From Chloroflexota bacterium (lineage in GTDB: Bacteria > Chloroflexota > Dehalococcoidia > Lucifugimonadales > Lucifugimonadaceae): 56,504 nt of DNA. Under the pieces are notes generated by a model. It was not told the origin of the DNA, made no database searches, and saw nothing but the letters and a program-made list of their open reading frames with translations. Each line of letters starts with the position of its first letter. Position 1 is the first letter of the stretch. Of this stretch, positions 43,401-52,055 are shown one piece after another. The stretch covers positions 1 to 56,504 of the forward strand of contig VXSB01000020.1 in assembly GCA_009838175.1 (NCBI GenBank), read 5' to 3'. The position numbers were made by a program, and so were the translations under genes.

Positions 43401-43490
43401 TGAGTTAACCTGTTTGAGGACTTGCCAATTTCAATCAAATAGATCCACATCAAACGGAATCACGCAGAATCGCTCCTAGGAGGGGACAAC

Positions 43491-45614
43491 ATGCGAAGAA
43501 TATGGTTATCCGCGTCAGGCGCAGCCTTGGCCCTAGCACTCGTGCTATCGGCTATTGTGTTCGCGTGCGGTAGCGAAACAATCGTCGTTCAGACCGTTGA
43601 GGTCGAAAAAGTCGTCGAACGTACGGTCCCACAGACGGTCGTCGTCGAGAAAGAGGTCGAGGTGACCGGCGAGACTGTGATCCAGACGGTCGTAGTCGAG
43701 AAGGAAGTCGAAGTCGCCGGTGAGACTGTGATCCAGACGGTCGTAGTCGAGAAGGAAGTCGAGGTGGCCGGTGAGACTGTGATCCAGACTGTCATCGTCG
43801 AGAAAGAGGTCGAAATCGCCGGTGAGACCGTCGTCCAGACGGTCGTCGTCGAAAAAGAGGTCGAGAAGGTAGTCGAGAAAGAAGTTGAGGTTGAAGTCGA
43901 GGTCACCCGCGAAGTCGAAGTGGTTGTAACCGCTACCGCCGAGGCTTACGGCGCCGGCGCAGGTGCCGAAGTCCAAGCCGCCGCGACCGCAGTCGTCGAA
44001 GCCCCCGTTGCACAATCCGGAAAATTAATCGTCGTATCGCCCGATATCGGAGCTGGTTGGTTTACTAGTTCTCCATATGACGACTACACCAGCGACAACA
44101 TCGGTGTGGCAGACGCCATCATCTACGCCGACCCAGCGCCGATTCCTCAACGCGGAGCATTCAACCCAGCAATCAGTATCGCCAATGGTTGGAAGGTCGC
44201 CGAAGATGGAAGATCAATCACCTTCAACATCCGTGACGGTGTGCAGTTCCACCACGGTTGGGGAGAGCTGACCGCCGAAGATGTCGCTTGGTCCTTCAAC
44301 GATGCCCTGCGCGAAGGCAACACAAACGGACGATCCGGATTCGTCGGCGAGTACCAAGGCTCGTGGGAAGCTGTTGACGACAACACCGTCATCATGCACG
44401 TCAAAGAAGGTGCCACCCTCAGCCCGGTATGGCTCCTTGAGACATCCAACGTCTGGCGCAACACTCTGACCGCAACCTCGAAACGCGCGATCGATGAACT
44501 TGGCAAGGAAACTGGCGGCAGAAAGATCGGACAAGGTCCGTTCATGATGAATGAAGGCGAAGCCGACAACTTCATTGAATTCGAAGCAGTTACCGAGCAC
44601 TATCGAAAAGTACCGTCGATTGAAGCAATCCGGATGGTTGCCATCCCCGAACCCGCGACGCGAGTTGCCGCTTTCGTTAACGGCGAGGTCCACATTTCAG
44701 TCATGTCGGCCCAATTCGTCCTTGAAGCAACCTCGCAAGTTGAAGGTTCACGCGTCCAGCCACTCGGCGAAGGTCAGACTTTGCACATCTACATGGGCGG
44801 CAACTTCTGGCAGACCTCAGACCCGGTAGACCCTTCGACGGAGTTCCCAAGGGAAGGCTGGAAACCCGACGCTGATCACCCATGGATTAGCGACCCCAAT
44901 GACCCGGCGTCAATGGAACGCGGCAACAAGTTCCGACGCGCTCTCAGCATGGCTGTCGACCGTGTTGCGATCAACGAAGTAATAGGACAAGGCCTATACC
45001 CACCGCACTTCACTTTTACCGGATTCACGAGCAATGATCCGCTGTGGAAGCCCGAATGGGAAGTCCCGTTCGACCCTGAAGCCGCACGCGCACTCATGGC
45101 TGAGGCAGGCGTTGAAGAAGGCTTCACGATGCCGGTATGGCTGACTCCAGACTCCGGTTCGCTACCATTCGACATCGCTGAGGCGGCAGTGCTGCAATGG
45201 GCTGCCAACTTGAACCTGAACGTGGAGATCGAAGCGACCGCGTACTCGGGTCGTCGCCCCACTCTCATTGGACGGACGATCGACATACCGTTGTATCACC
45301 ACATGAACTTGGGCTACTTCGACGAACCCAAAGGACGTCTGATGACGGCCGCCAAGGGAGGTGCGAACCGCGGAATCGAACTGCCAAACGAGATCCTCGA
45401 GAAAACCTATTGGGCGAACTTGGTTGAGACCGACGCGCAGAAACGCATCGAGAACAACATCTTCCTCACCGACTGGCTCGCAGAGACTTCGTTGGTGATG
45501 TCGATGGTGCGACAAAGCCAGCTGTACGCCGTTTCGCCCGACATCGTTGAATGGATGCCGTACACCGAAACGTTCGGCGGATTCAATTCACCCGAGACGA
45601 TCGTTCTCAGATAG
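43491..45614 (+). CDS. ABC transporter substrate-binding lipoprotein (peptide/nickel family 5) with repeat linker
   Basis: 707 aa. AGGAGG lies seven bases before the ATG. The signal ends in V-F-A-C, so Cys26 would be lipidated. Residues about 31-145 are Val/Glu-rich, with four 17-residue repeats of the type GETVIQTVVVEKEVEVA: an extended or coiled spacer between membrane and domain. The binding domain (about 176-707) has family-5 features: FNIRDGVQFHHGWGELTAEDVAWSF, IGQGPFMMNE, and FRRALSMAVDRVAINEVIGQG. The ligand is unknown (peptide or other small solute). Two matching permeases follow. Confidence 0.9.
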   Translation: MRRIWLSASGAALALALVLSAIVFACGSETIVVQTVEVEKVVERTVPQTVVVEKEVEVTGETVIQTVVVEKEVEVAGETVIQTVVVEKEVEVAGETVIQTVIVEKEVEIAGETVVQTVVVEKEVEKVVEKEVEVEVEVTREVEVVVTATAEAYGAGAGAEVQAAATAVVEAPVAQSGKLIVVSPDIGAGWFTSSPYDDYTSDNIGVADAIIYADPAPIPQRGAFNPAISIANGWKVAEDGRSITFNIRDGVQFHHGWGELTAEDVAWSFNDALREGNTNGRSGFVGEYQGSWEAVDDNTVIMHVKEGATLSPVWLLETSNVWRNTLTATSKRAIDELGKETGGRKIGQGPFMMNEGEADNFIEFEAVTEHYRKVPSIEAIRMVAIPEPATRVAAFVNGEVHISVMSAQFVLEATSQVEGSRVQPLGEGQTLHIYMGGNFWQTSDPVDPSTEFPREGWKPDADHPWISDPNDPASMERGNKFRRALSMAVDRVAINEVIGQGLYPPHFTFTGFTSNDPLWKPEWEVPFDPEAARALMAEAGVEEGFTMPVWLTPDSGSLPFDIAEAAVLQWAANLNLNVEIEATAYSGRRPTLIGRTIDIPLYHHMNLGYFDEPKGRLMTAAKGGANRGIELPNEILEKTYWANLVETDAQKRIENNIFLTDWLAETSLVMSMVRQSQLYAVSPDIVEWMPYTETFGGFNSPETIVLR
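43620..43870 (+). repeat. 51-bp in-frame tandem repeat
   Basis: The unit encodes GETVIQTVVVEKEVEVA. Copies begin at 43668, 43719, 43770 and 43821, with a partial one upstream. The copies are nearly identical in DNA, showing recent expansion or gene conversion. Confidence 0.9.
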
Positions 45615-45627
45615 TGACAAAAATAAC

Positions 45628-45707
45628 GTCGGCCGGTTAATTGCTGGCCGACATGCGGTGGCCATCCTTCATCGGGTTTCGGGTTCCAGAAATGGGTGGC
45701 CACCGCA
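45628..45707 (+). other. Two stem-loops between binding-protein and permease genes
   Basis: First: GTCGGCC (45628-45634) with GGCCGAC (45646-45652). Second: TGCGGTGGCCA (45654-45664) pairs perfectly with TGGCCACCGCA (45697-45707) over a 32-nt loop. Such structures often protect the upstream transcript and lower permease expression, which would keep the binding protein in excess. Confidence 0.65.
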
Positions 45708-45756
45708 CGTCGAATAAGAAGACCCCGGCAGCCTCACCGACTGTTGAGCAACGACC

Positions 45757-46674
45757 ATGTGGCGAATCATCGTTAACCGCCTAGCCTTTGGGGTAGCGAT
45801 CGTGTTGCTGATCACGATCGTCGTCTTTGGCCTATCCCGCGCCGCCGGCGATCCTCGCAACATCTATCTCGACGAATACGCCACCCCGGAGGCTTGGGAC
45901 GCTTGGGGCGAACGCATGGGTCTTGATAAACCCCTCTACGTCCAATATGGAGTATGGCTATGGGATACTCTCCGCGGAGACTTCGGCGAATCCCTCTACT
46001 ACGATGTCCCCAGTATCAGATTAGTACGAGAACGCGTCCCCAACACATTGCAGTTGGGAGGCGTCGCGTTCGGCGTCGCGATCCTGATCGGCGTTCCCTT
46101 GGGCGTGGTTTCCGCCGTGCAACGTGGATCAATAGTCGACTACGCCGTTCGCGGCTTCGCCCTGCTTGGTCAGTCAGTCCCTGTCTTCTGGATCGGAATA
46201 ATGATGATCCTCGTATTTTCCGCAACACTCGGGTGGTTGCCCTCGAGCCGAAACGAGGGTTGGAACCACTTCATCATGCCCGCAATCGCCCTCGGCTGGT
46301 TGCCAGCAGCTGGGTTGATGCGCATCACACGCGGCGCGATGTTGAACATCCTAGACAGCGAATACATCAAACTCGCAAGAGCCAAGGGAGTCACCGCTGG
46401 CAAGATTGTGTGGGTCCACGGATTCCGAAACGCCATAATTCCACCCCTCACCGTCGCCGCTCTCATCTTCGCCGCGTTCCTGACCGGCACCGTCGTCGTC
46501 GAGACTGTGTTCGCTTGGCCCGGCGTCGGTAGGCTTGCTGTTCAATCCATAAAAAACAACGACTTTCCGGTGCTGAGCGCCATCGTCATTCTTTTCTCGT
46601 CCTTCTACATCATTCTCAACCTGATCGTCGATCTCCTCTACGCCTTGTTCGACCCGCGGATACGCCTCGACTGA
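45757..46674 (+). CDS. ABC transporter permease, DppB/OppB-like
   Basis: 305 aa inner-membrane subunit with about six helices. The N-terminal periplasmic region (KPLYVQYGVWLWDTLRGDFGESL) is typical of DppB. The EAA loop for ATPase contact is EYIKLARAKGVTAGKIVWVH. It forms a heterodimer with the next gene product. It lies 142 bp after the binding-protein gene, past two hairpins. Confidence 0.92.
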   Translation: MWRIIVNRLAFGVAIVLLITIVVFGLSRAAGDPRNIYLDEYATPEAWDAWGERMGLDKPLYVQYGVWLWDTLRGDFGESLYYDVPSIRLVRERVPNTLQLGGVAFGVAILIGVPLGVVSAVQRGSIVDYAVRGFALLGQSVPVFWIGIMMILVFSATLGWLPSSRNEGWNHFIMPAIALGWLPAAGLMRITRGAMLNILDSEYIKLARAKGVTAGKIVWVHGFRNAIIPPLTVAALIFAAFLTGTVVVETVFAWPGVGRLAVQSIKNNDFPVLSAIVILFSSFYIILNLIVDLLYALFDPRIRLD

Positions 46675-46688
46675 CGCCTTGAATCCAG

Positions 46689-47615
46689 ATGACCATCGAA
46701 GCGACATACGTCCCCTCGCCGCTTGACGACACGCTACCTCGTAATCCGGTGTTGCGCGCACTTCGTATCGGTTGGTCATGGTTGCGGAGATACCCTGTAA
46801 TTCCCTTCGCCGTCCTCGTTTTGATGATCGTCTGCGCCGTCTTTGCCGAGCAACTTTCGCCACACGATCCATTGAGAGGCAACTTGCGCGCAGCATTCAC
46901 TCCGCCGATATTCATGGACGGCGGCACATGGGAATATCCTCTCGGCACCGATCACCAAGGCCGGGACATCCTAAGTCGCGCAATCCATGGAGCGCGAGTC
47001 TCCACTATCATCTCTACCGCAGTTATCCTCGCCGGAGGAATCGGCGGCACCGTAATCGGCCTCGTCGCCGGATACCGCGGTGGATGGGTAGATCAAATCG
47101 CTATGCGAGCCGTAGATTTCACCCTCGCAATGCCGTTCCTGCTCGTTGCCCTCGTCGTCGTCGTCGTCTTCGGCCAAAGCCTAGAACTCATCATCGTCCT
47201 CCTAATACTCTTCGGATGGGACAACTTCGCCCGCGTTGTACGCGCTGAAACCCTCACCCTCCGAGAGTCCGACTACGTCAGCTACGCCCGCATCCAAGGC
47301 GCATCGCAAGCCCGCATCCTCTTCCGTCACATCCTCCCCGGCGTCGTCGGCAGCGTCCTCGTCATCGGTAGCCTCCGCGTCGGCTCGCTGATCCTCACCG
47401 AATCCACACTCAGCTTCCTCGGCGTCGGAGTTCCGCCCGACACCCCCGCATGGGGCATCATGACTGCCGACGGCCGTCAACACCTCTCCCGCGCATGGTG
47501 GATCAGCACCATGCCCGGCATCGCCATCTTCCTCGTCGTCATGGGATTCAACTTCCTAGGCGACTGGCTCCGCGACTGGTTCGACCCAAGACTGCGGCAG
47601 CTGCGCGTGCATTAG
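46689..47615 (+). CDS. ABC transporter permease, DppC/OppC-like
   Basis: 308 aa. The N-terminal helix and HPLGTDHQGRDILSR-type segment (YPLGTDHQGRDILSRAI) are the DppC hallmarks. The EAA loop is DYVSYARIQGASQARILFRH, and SFLGVGVPPDTPAWG follows. It starts 14 bp after the DppB-like gene. No ATPase gene follows; the next gene is on the opposite strand. Confidence 0.92.
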   Translation: MTIEATYVPSPLDDTLPRNPVLRALRIGWSWLRRYPVIPFAVLVLMIVCAVFAEQLSPHDPLRGNLRAAFTPPIFMDGGTWEYPLGTDHQGRDILSRAIHGARVSTIISTAVILAGGIGGTVIGLVAGYRGGWVDQIAMRAVDFTLAMPFLLVALVVVVVFGQSLELIIVLLILFGWDNFARVVRAETLTLRESDYVSYARIQGASQARILFRHILPGVVGSVLVIGSLRVGSLILTESTLSFLGVGVPPDTPAWGIMTADGRQHLSRAWWISTMPGIAIFLVVMGFNFLGDWLRDWFDPRLRQLRVH

Positions 47616-47658
47616 CGCCGACCTGCCCGCTTTTCATAGCGAGCCTTCGCTCCTCCAG

Positions 47659-48678
47659 CTACTCCCGCTGCAGCTCCCGCCGCATCAAATCCCCCATCGC
47701 TTCCGTCGGTGGAACACCCTCGAACATAACCTTGTGCGCCGTCTCAGTAATCGGCATCTCAACGCCCAACTGCCGCGCGATCCGCAGCGTAGCCCGAGTC
47801 GTCGGCACCCCCTCCGCGGTCTGCCCCAGATACTCCAACGCCTCCTCAACACTATCCCCTTCCGCCAGCCGCGTCCCCAGCCGATAGTTCCTGCTCAAGG
47901 GGCTGTAGCAAGTCGCAAGCATGTCACCAATTCCACTCAACCCGGCAAATGTCGACGGCTTCGCACCTAGAGCCAACCCCAACTGCGTTATCTCATGCAA
48001 TCCTCGAGTGACATACGCCGCCTTCAGATTCGATCCCAGCCCCGACGCATCGATGAATCCCGCGCCAATCGCAATGATGTTCTTCAGCGTCCCACCCAAC
48101 TCAACGCCGATGATGTCGTCCGACGCGTAGACGCGTAGACGCTCGCCGCTAGTCATCATCTGAACCCGCTCAGCCGTCTCAATCGACACTGATCCCGCTG
48201 TTGCAAGCGCCGGTAATCCAATCGCAATCTCAACCGAAAGATTGGGACCCGACAACGAGCAGATATTGCCCATCGCGTCATCCACCGACACTCCATGACG
48301 AACCGAGATGTTTTCGGCAATGACCTCACTCATCCGCCTTCCACTCTCGATCTCAAGCCCCTTGGTGGCACTCACTACGGTCGCGTCGGGTGCGATCTCA
48401 CCAACATGAGCCTCAATGATTTCCCGCATCGCAACTGATGGAACTGCGATGATCACACAATCAACTCCCGACAACGCACGCTGAGGTTCATGATGGACCG
48501 ACATCGCGTCAGGGAACATCATCCCTTCGAGATAGCGTTTGTTTTCGCGATCGTTTTCTAACTCAGCAGCGCGATCCGCGTCCCGCGCCAGTAGCCGAGT
48601 CTCGTTGCCCTGAATCGCCAAAAGTACGGCCAGAGCCGTGCCCCAAGAGCCAGCACCTATGATCCCGATTGCCGAAAT
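47659..48678 (-). CDS. gpsA: Glycerol-3-phosphate dehydrogenase [NAD(P)+], likely non-canonical start
   Basis: 339 aa if started at ATT 48678 (MSAIGIIGAGSWGTALA). It reduces dihydroxyacetone phosphate to sn-glycerol 3-phosphate for phospholipids. The first ATG/GTG/TTG in frame is TTG 48621, which would delete the GAGSWG dinucleotide-binding loop, so that start is not credible. ATT lies 4 bp after the plsY stop with GGGAG upstream; CTG a few codons earlier is an alternative. Other motifs: SGPNLSVEIA, GGTLKNIIAIGAG (catalytic Lys) and SRNYRLG. It is coupled to plsY, its pathway partner. Confidence 0.9.
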   Translation of the reverse strand: MSAIGIIGAGSWGTALAVLLAIQGNETRLLARDADRAAELENDRENKRYLEGMMFPDAMSVHHEPQRALSGVDCVIIAVPSVAMREIIEAHVGEIAPDATVVSATKGLEIESGRRMSEVIAENISVRHGVSVDDAMGNICSLSGPNLSVEIAIGLPALATAGSVSIETAERVQMMTSGERLRVYASDDIIGVELGGTLKNIIAIGAGFIDASGLGSNLKAAYVTRGLHEITQLGLALGAKPSTFAGLSGIGDMLATCYSPLSRNYRLGTRLAEGDSVEEALEYLGQTAEGVPTTRATLRIARQLGVEMPITETAHKVMFEGVPPTEAMGDLMRRELQRE

Positions 48679-48682
48679 CTGA

Positions 48683-49351
48683 TCAGGCTCCCTGACCAGT
48701 AGATGCCGACGTTTTCTCAGCGGCGTCGATGTCGAGACGGTTCTCAGTTCCTCGCAGCAATCGAATCATGTTTTCGCGGTGGCTGAACAGGATCAGTACA
48801 ACGGCGGGGACCGCAAAGGCTAGATATTCGATAGTTGCGTAATCAACTGAAACGGGCAAGTTGACGAACGACAGAACAATCAACGCAAACACACCCAGAG
48901 ACGCCCCTATCATCGACCCCAGCGACACATACCGAGTGACCAAAGCAACTGCCAACCCGATCAGCGTAATCGCCGCCGCAATCGGAGACAACACCAAAAT
49001 CGCACCCCAACCCGGCGAGATCCCTTTGCCACCCTTGAAACCCGCAAAGACCGGCCAAGTATGACCAACGATTACGAACGTCCCCGTCAACGCATGAAGC
49101 AGCTTTGCATCAGGAGCCAGAAGCAGAGACAATCCGATCATCACCGCACCTTTGCCGAAATCGAACACGAACACCAACACCGCGGCCTTTTTTCCGACAG
49201 TGCGTAAGACGTTGGTCGCTCCCATCGATCCGCTGCCGTGCTCGCGCGGATCGACGCCACCCCATACGCGGCAAACGATGAGCCCCACCGGTATCGATCC
49301 GATGAGGTATGCTGCAGGCGCAATTAGCACCCACGCCAACAGTTCGTTCAT
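48683..49351 (-). CDS. plsY: Acyl-phosphate:glycerol-3-phosphate acyltransferase
   Basis: 222 aa membrane enzyme that acylates glycerol 3-phosphate at position 1. Several transmembrane helices are visible, with the conserved loops GSIPVGLIV, HGSGSMGATNVLRTVG and FKGGKG. GAGGTGAA overlaps the der stop, 6 bp upstream of the ATG. The C-terminal cytosolic tail is longer than usual (about 25 residues). It feeds on the product of GpsA, encoded immediately downstream. Confidence 0.95.
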   Translation of the reverse strand: MNELLAWVLIAPAAYLIGSIPVGLIVCRVWGGVDPREHGSGSMGATNVLRTVGKKAAVLVFVFDFGKGAVMIGLSLLLAPDAKLLHALTGTFVIVGHTWPVFAGFKGGKGISPGWGAILVLSPIAAAITLIGLAVALVTRYVSLGSMIGASLGVFALIVLSFVNLPVSVDYATIEYLAFAVPAVVLILFSHRENMIRLLRGTENRLDIDAAEKTSASTGQGA

Positions 49352-49357
49352 TTCACC

Positions 49358-50677
49358 TCAATTGCCGCCGCGGTAAAACATCCTGATGGGCGAACCCTTG
49401 AATCCAAACGATTCCCGCAACCTGTTTTCCAAGTACCGTTTATACGAGAAGTGCAACGATTCAGGGTTTTTGCAGGTTATCACGAATGTCGGGGGGCGTA
49501 CCGAAACTTGCTCGATGCCCGATATCCGCGGTCGCCGCCGACCCTTAGCAGGCAAGGGTCGATCACCTAGCGCCGCGTAAAGCGTGCGGGAAAGCTCCGC
49601 CTCGTCGACCCGTTTGATGAATTGGGAAAAAGTCCGCCGAACAGCGTCCGGAATCGCCCTGATTCCGCGTCCAGTCAATGCCGACGTGAAAAGCATCGGC
49701 GCATCCGGAATGAACTTGAAACGGTCCCGAATCTCCACCACCGCCTCTTCGAATGTCGTGTCCACCTCGCCTCGCAGATCCCACTTGTTCACAACAACCA
49801 CGCCCGCTTTGTAAGCATCCTGAGCGAAACCACCTATGTGCGTATCCTGCGCCGTAACAAACTCAGTCGCATCAAGAACTATCACCGTCACATCAGATCG
49901 TTCAATCGCTCCGATCGTTCGGATGGCACTGAACTTTTCGATGCCCTGCTCAGTCTTCCCACGCCGACGTAGCCCCGCTGTGTCCAAGAACATCATGTGG
50001 TTGTCCTTGTACTCGTAGACCGCATCCACCGTATCCCGAGTCGTCCCCGGCACCGGACTCACAATTGAGCGTTCCTCACCCGTCAACGCATTGAATATCG
50101 CCGACTTGCCCACATTCGGTCGTCCCGCAATCGCAACTCGGATGACGTCATCCGGCGTATCGTCCTCGAACCGATCATCGACATGTGCAAGAACCGTATC
50201 CATCAACTCGGTAATCCCGATGTCGTGGTATGCGCTTATCGGTATCGCCTCTCCCATACCTAACGCCGCGAACGTATACAGCTCCGCCATTCGCGTCGTG
50301 TTGTCCGTCTTGTTGGCCGCTAGAGCATACGGCTTTTGCGCCCGACGGAGCAGATCCGCAGCGTCAAAATCCGATGCCGTAACTCCGTCTGCAGAATCCA
50401 CCAGCAGAATCACCGCATCCGCCGTCTCGATCGCCCGCTCGGTCTGAACCCGAACCTCGTCCCAAAGCTGAACCTCTGCCGACGGCTGATCCTCGATACC
50501 AGCCGTATCGATAAGCATGAACCGACGGCCGAACCATTCGGCATCGACAGACACCCGATCTCTAGTTGTCCCCGGCGTCTCGCTGACGATCGCGATCCGG
50601 CTGCCCGCAATCCGATTGAACAGCGTCGACTTCCCAACATTCGGGCGCCCAACTATGGCTATGACAGGTAGCGTCAT
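49358..50677 (-). CDS. der: GTPase Der (EngA), 50S assembly
   Basis: 439 aa ribosome-assembly GTPase. Two G domains: GRPNVGKS, DTAGIED and NKTD in the first; GRPNVGKS, DTAGLRR and NKWD in the second. A KH-like C-terminal domain ends in a basic tail. ATG 50677 (MTLPVIAIVGRPNVGKS) is the family start. A reading from 50845 would translate an intergenic repeat and is rejected. Confidence 0.95.
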   Translation of the reverse strand: MTLPVIAIVGRPNVGKSTLFNRIAGSRIAIVSETPGTTRDRVSVDAEWFGRRFMLIDTAGIEDQPSAEVQLWDEVRVQTERAIETADAVILLVDSADGVTASDFDAADLLRRAQKPYALAANKTDNTTRMAELYTFAALGMGEAIPISAYHDIGITELMDTVLAHVDDRFEDDTPDDVIRVAIAGRPNVGKSAIFNALTGEERSIVSPVPGTTRDTVDAVYEYKDNHMMFLDTAGLRRRGKTEQGIEKFSAIRTIGAIERSDVTVIVLDATEFVTAQDTHIGGFAQDAYKAGVVVVNKWDLRGEVDTTFEEAVVEIRDRFKFIPDAPMLFTSALTGRGIRAIPDAVRRTFSQFIKRVDEAELSRTLYAALGDRPLPAKGRRRPRISGIEQVSVRPPTFVITCKNPESLHFSYKRYLENRLRESFGFKGSPIRMFYRGGN

Positions 50678-50699
50678 CGTTATCGTCAAAACTCTTTGG

Positions 50700-50798
50700 T
50701 TTCCCTCGCTCGCGGGGGAAATGTCCGCAGGACAAAGGGGGCATACCCGTTCCATTTCCCCTCTCACGCTTGGCGGGAGAGGGTTAGGGTGAGGGCGC
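50700..50798 (+). repeat. Modular intergenic hairpin repeat, copy 3
   Basis: CCCCTCTC...GGGAGAGGG with TTAGGGTGAGGG (50757-50795), preceded by a CGAGCGGGGG...GGGGGCATACCC-like module. It fills the gap between argF and der and ends at the argF stop codon. In-frame readings through it give PHPNPLP-type peptides, which are artefacts. Confidence 0.7.
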
Positions 50799-50802
50799 CC
50801 CG

Positions 50803-51720
50803 CTAACTCTCGACTATCTTTTCCATCAGAGCCATCTGCGCCCACATGCGGTTCTCGGCCTGTTGGTACACAACCGATGAAGGGTGCGACAACATGTCCT
50901 CCGAGACCTCTTCGCCCGGGTGTGCCGGCATGTCATGCATGAATCGCGCCTGCGGCTTCGCGTACTCCATCAATTCAGGATTGACTTGATAGCCCTGAAA
51001 GTCCCGCAACCTCTGTTGCGTCTCCGCCTCCTGCCCCATGCTCGTCCACACGTCCGTGTAGACAAAATCGGCATGGCGCGTCGCCTCGACCGGGTCACGC
51101 ATCTGAATGACGCTCGCCATCGTCACCGATCCGGATGTGTACTCCGCGGCGTCGTATCGCGTACCGTACGGCAACTCGTAGTCCATGGGCGACGCGACTA
51201 CGAACGTCCCACCTGAGCCAGCTACTGCGTACGCCAAGCTTGTAGCCACGTTGTTGCCATCTCCAATGAACGCCACACGCACTTCGTCCAGATACCCGCG
51301 AATCTCTAGCATCGTCATCACGTCAGCCAACGCCTGACATGGGTGTTCTTCATCTGTCAAAGCGTTGATCACAGGCACTTCGCTGATCTCACCGAACTCG
51401 TCCAAGGTCGACTGCGCGAAAGTACGCACTACGGCCATATCGGCCATGCTCGCGAGGACCTTGGCCACGTCCGAAACCGGCTCACGCTTGCCAAGCCCGA
51501 CCTCTTCTGGAGAGAAGTAAACCGGTTTCGCACCAAGCTTCTCTGCACCGATCCAAAACGACAACTTCGTCCTCAGTGACGGCTTCTCGAACAACAACGC
51601 CACCGACATCCCCTCCAACGCTCGACTCTCAGCACCACTCTTGAGCTCGATCGCCCGGTACAGCAACGGAGATATCTCCGCCGGTGGGAGGTCTTTGAAC
51701 CTTAAGAAGTGCCTGTTCAT
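50803..51720 (-). CDS. argF: Ornithine carbamoyltransferase-like protein with altered HCLP motif
   Basis: 305 aa transcarbamylase. Carbamoyl-phosphate site residues are intact: Ser48-Leu-Arg50-Thr51 (EKPSLRTK), Arg99 (VVRT) and His126-Pro-Cys-Gln129. The ornithine-binding signature DVWTSMG (223-229) is present. The HCLPAHRGEEV motif reads HDMPAHPGEEV (262-272), so the usual catalytic Cys is Asp and the following Arg is Pro. Arg291 near the C-terminus is kept. It may be an ornithine enzyme with a changed active site or act on another amine. No other arg gene lies nearby. GAGGG precedes the ATG at 8 bases. Confidence 0.85.
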   Translation of the reverse strand: MNRHFLRFKDLPPAEISPLLYRAIELKSGAESRALEGMSVALLFEKPSLRTKLSFWIGAEKLGAKPVYFSPEEVGLGKREPVSDVAKVLASMADMAVVRTFAQSTLDEFGEISEVPVINALTDEEHPCQALADVMTMLEIRGYLDEVRVAFIGDGNNVATSLAYAVAGSGGTFVVASPMDYELPYGTRYDAAEYTSGSVTMASVIQMRDPVEATRHADFVYTDVWTSMGQEAETQQRLRDFQGYQVNPELMEYAKPQARFMHDMPAHPGEEVSEDMLSHPSSVVYQQAENRMWAQMALMEKIVES

Positions 51721-51795
51721 GTCGGTACCCTCACATCACGCGCAGGACGACTAATGCCGCGCAACAATACCTAAATTGTGCAATACACGTCGTAC

Positions 51796-51822
51796 GTCAT
51801 TCCTGCGAAAGCCGGAATCCAG
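51796..51822 (+). repeat. dRS3-like small repeat, copy 1
   Basis: GTCATTCCTGCGAAAGCCGGAATCCAG-type element, with an imperfect inverted ATTCC...GGAAT. A second copy is at 55555-55581. Similar short repeats occur between genes in many bacterial phyla. Confidence 0.65.
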
Positions 51823-51885
51823 CGGGACCTGGCATCGCGGACGTTCCGCTTTCGCATTACTAGCCCTTTGCAGAACCGCCAATTG

Positions 51886-52048
51886 TCCCCTCTCCCCTCG
51901 TGGGAGAGGGTTAGGGTGAGGGTGAGGGGGAACGGGAGGCCATGGGGTGAGGCAACCAGGGTACATGGGCGGCACAACGCGCGGCACCAAACCCGGTCAT
52001 AAAGTTAAGCAAACCACCCTTGATGGGAGAGGGCTAGTGTGACGGTGT
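51886..52048 (+). repeat. Modular intergenic hairpin repeat, copy 4 and degenerate partner
   Basis: 51886-51930 carries CCCCTCTCCCCTCG then TGGGAGAGGGTTAGGGTGAGGG. A decayed half-copy (TGGGAGAGGGCTAGTGTGACGG) follows at 52023-52047. With the small repeat at 51796 they account for most of the argF to DUF35 gap; I see nothing else in it. Confidence 0.65.
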
Positions 52049-52055
52049 AAAACCT

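Noticed and set aside
43079-43490. tRNA gene in the largest internal gap
   Set aside because: No T-loop GTTCRA motif with flanking acceptor pairing was seen here or in the other gaps.
43620-43870. CRISPR-like periodic repeats
   Set aside because: The 51-bp units are contiguous, in frame and have no spacers. The same holds for the 60-bp units at 37061-37420.
47659-48621. gpsA starting at TTG 48621
   Set aside because: This removes the first beta-alpha unit with GAGSWG, which lies in frame immediately upstream.
50678-50845. N-terminal extension of Der
   Set aside because: It translates repeat copy 3 and precedes the normal family start at 50677.
51751-52002. Open frames with PHPNPLPRGERG-type peptides
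   Set aside because: These are translations of the intergenic hairpin repeat and recur wherever a copy occurs.
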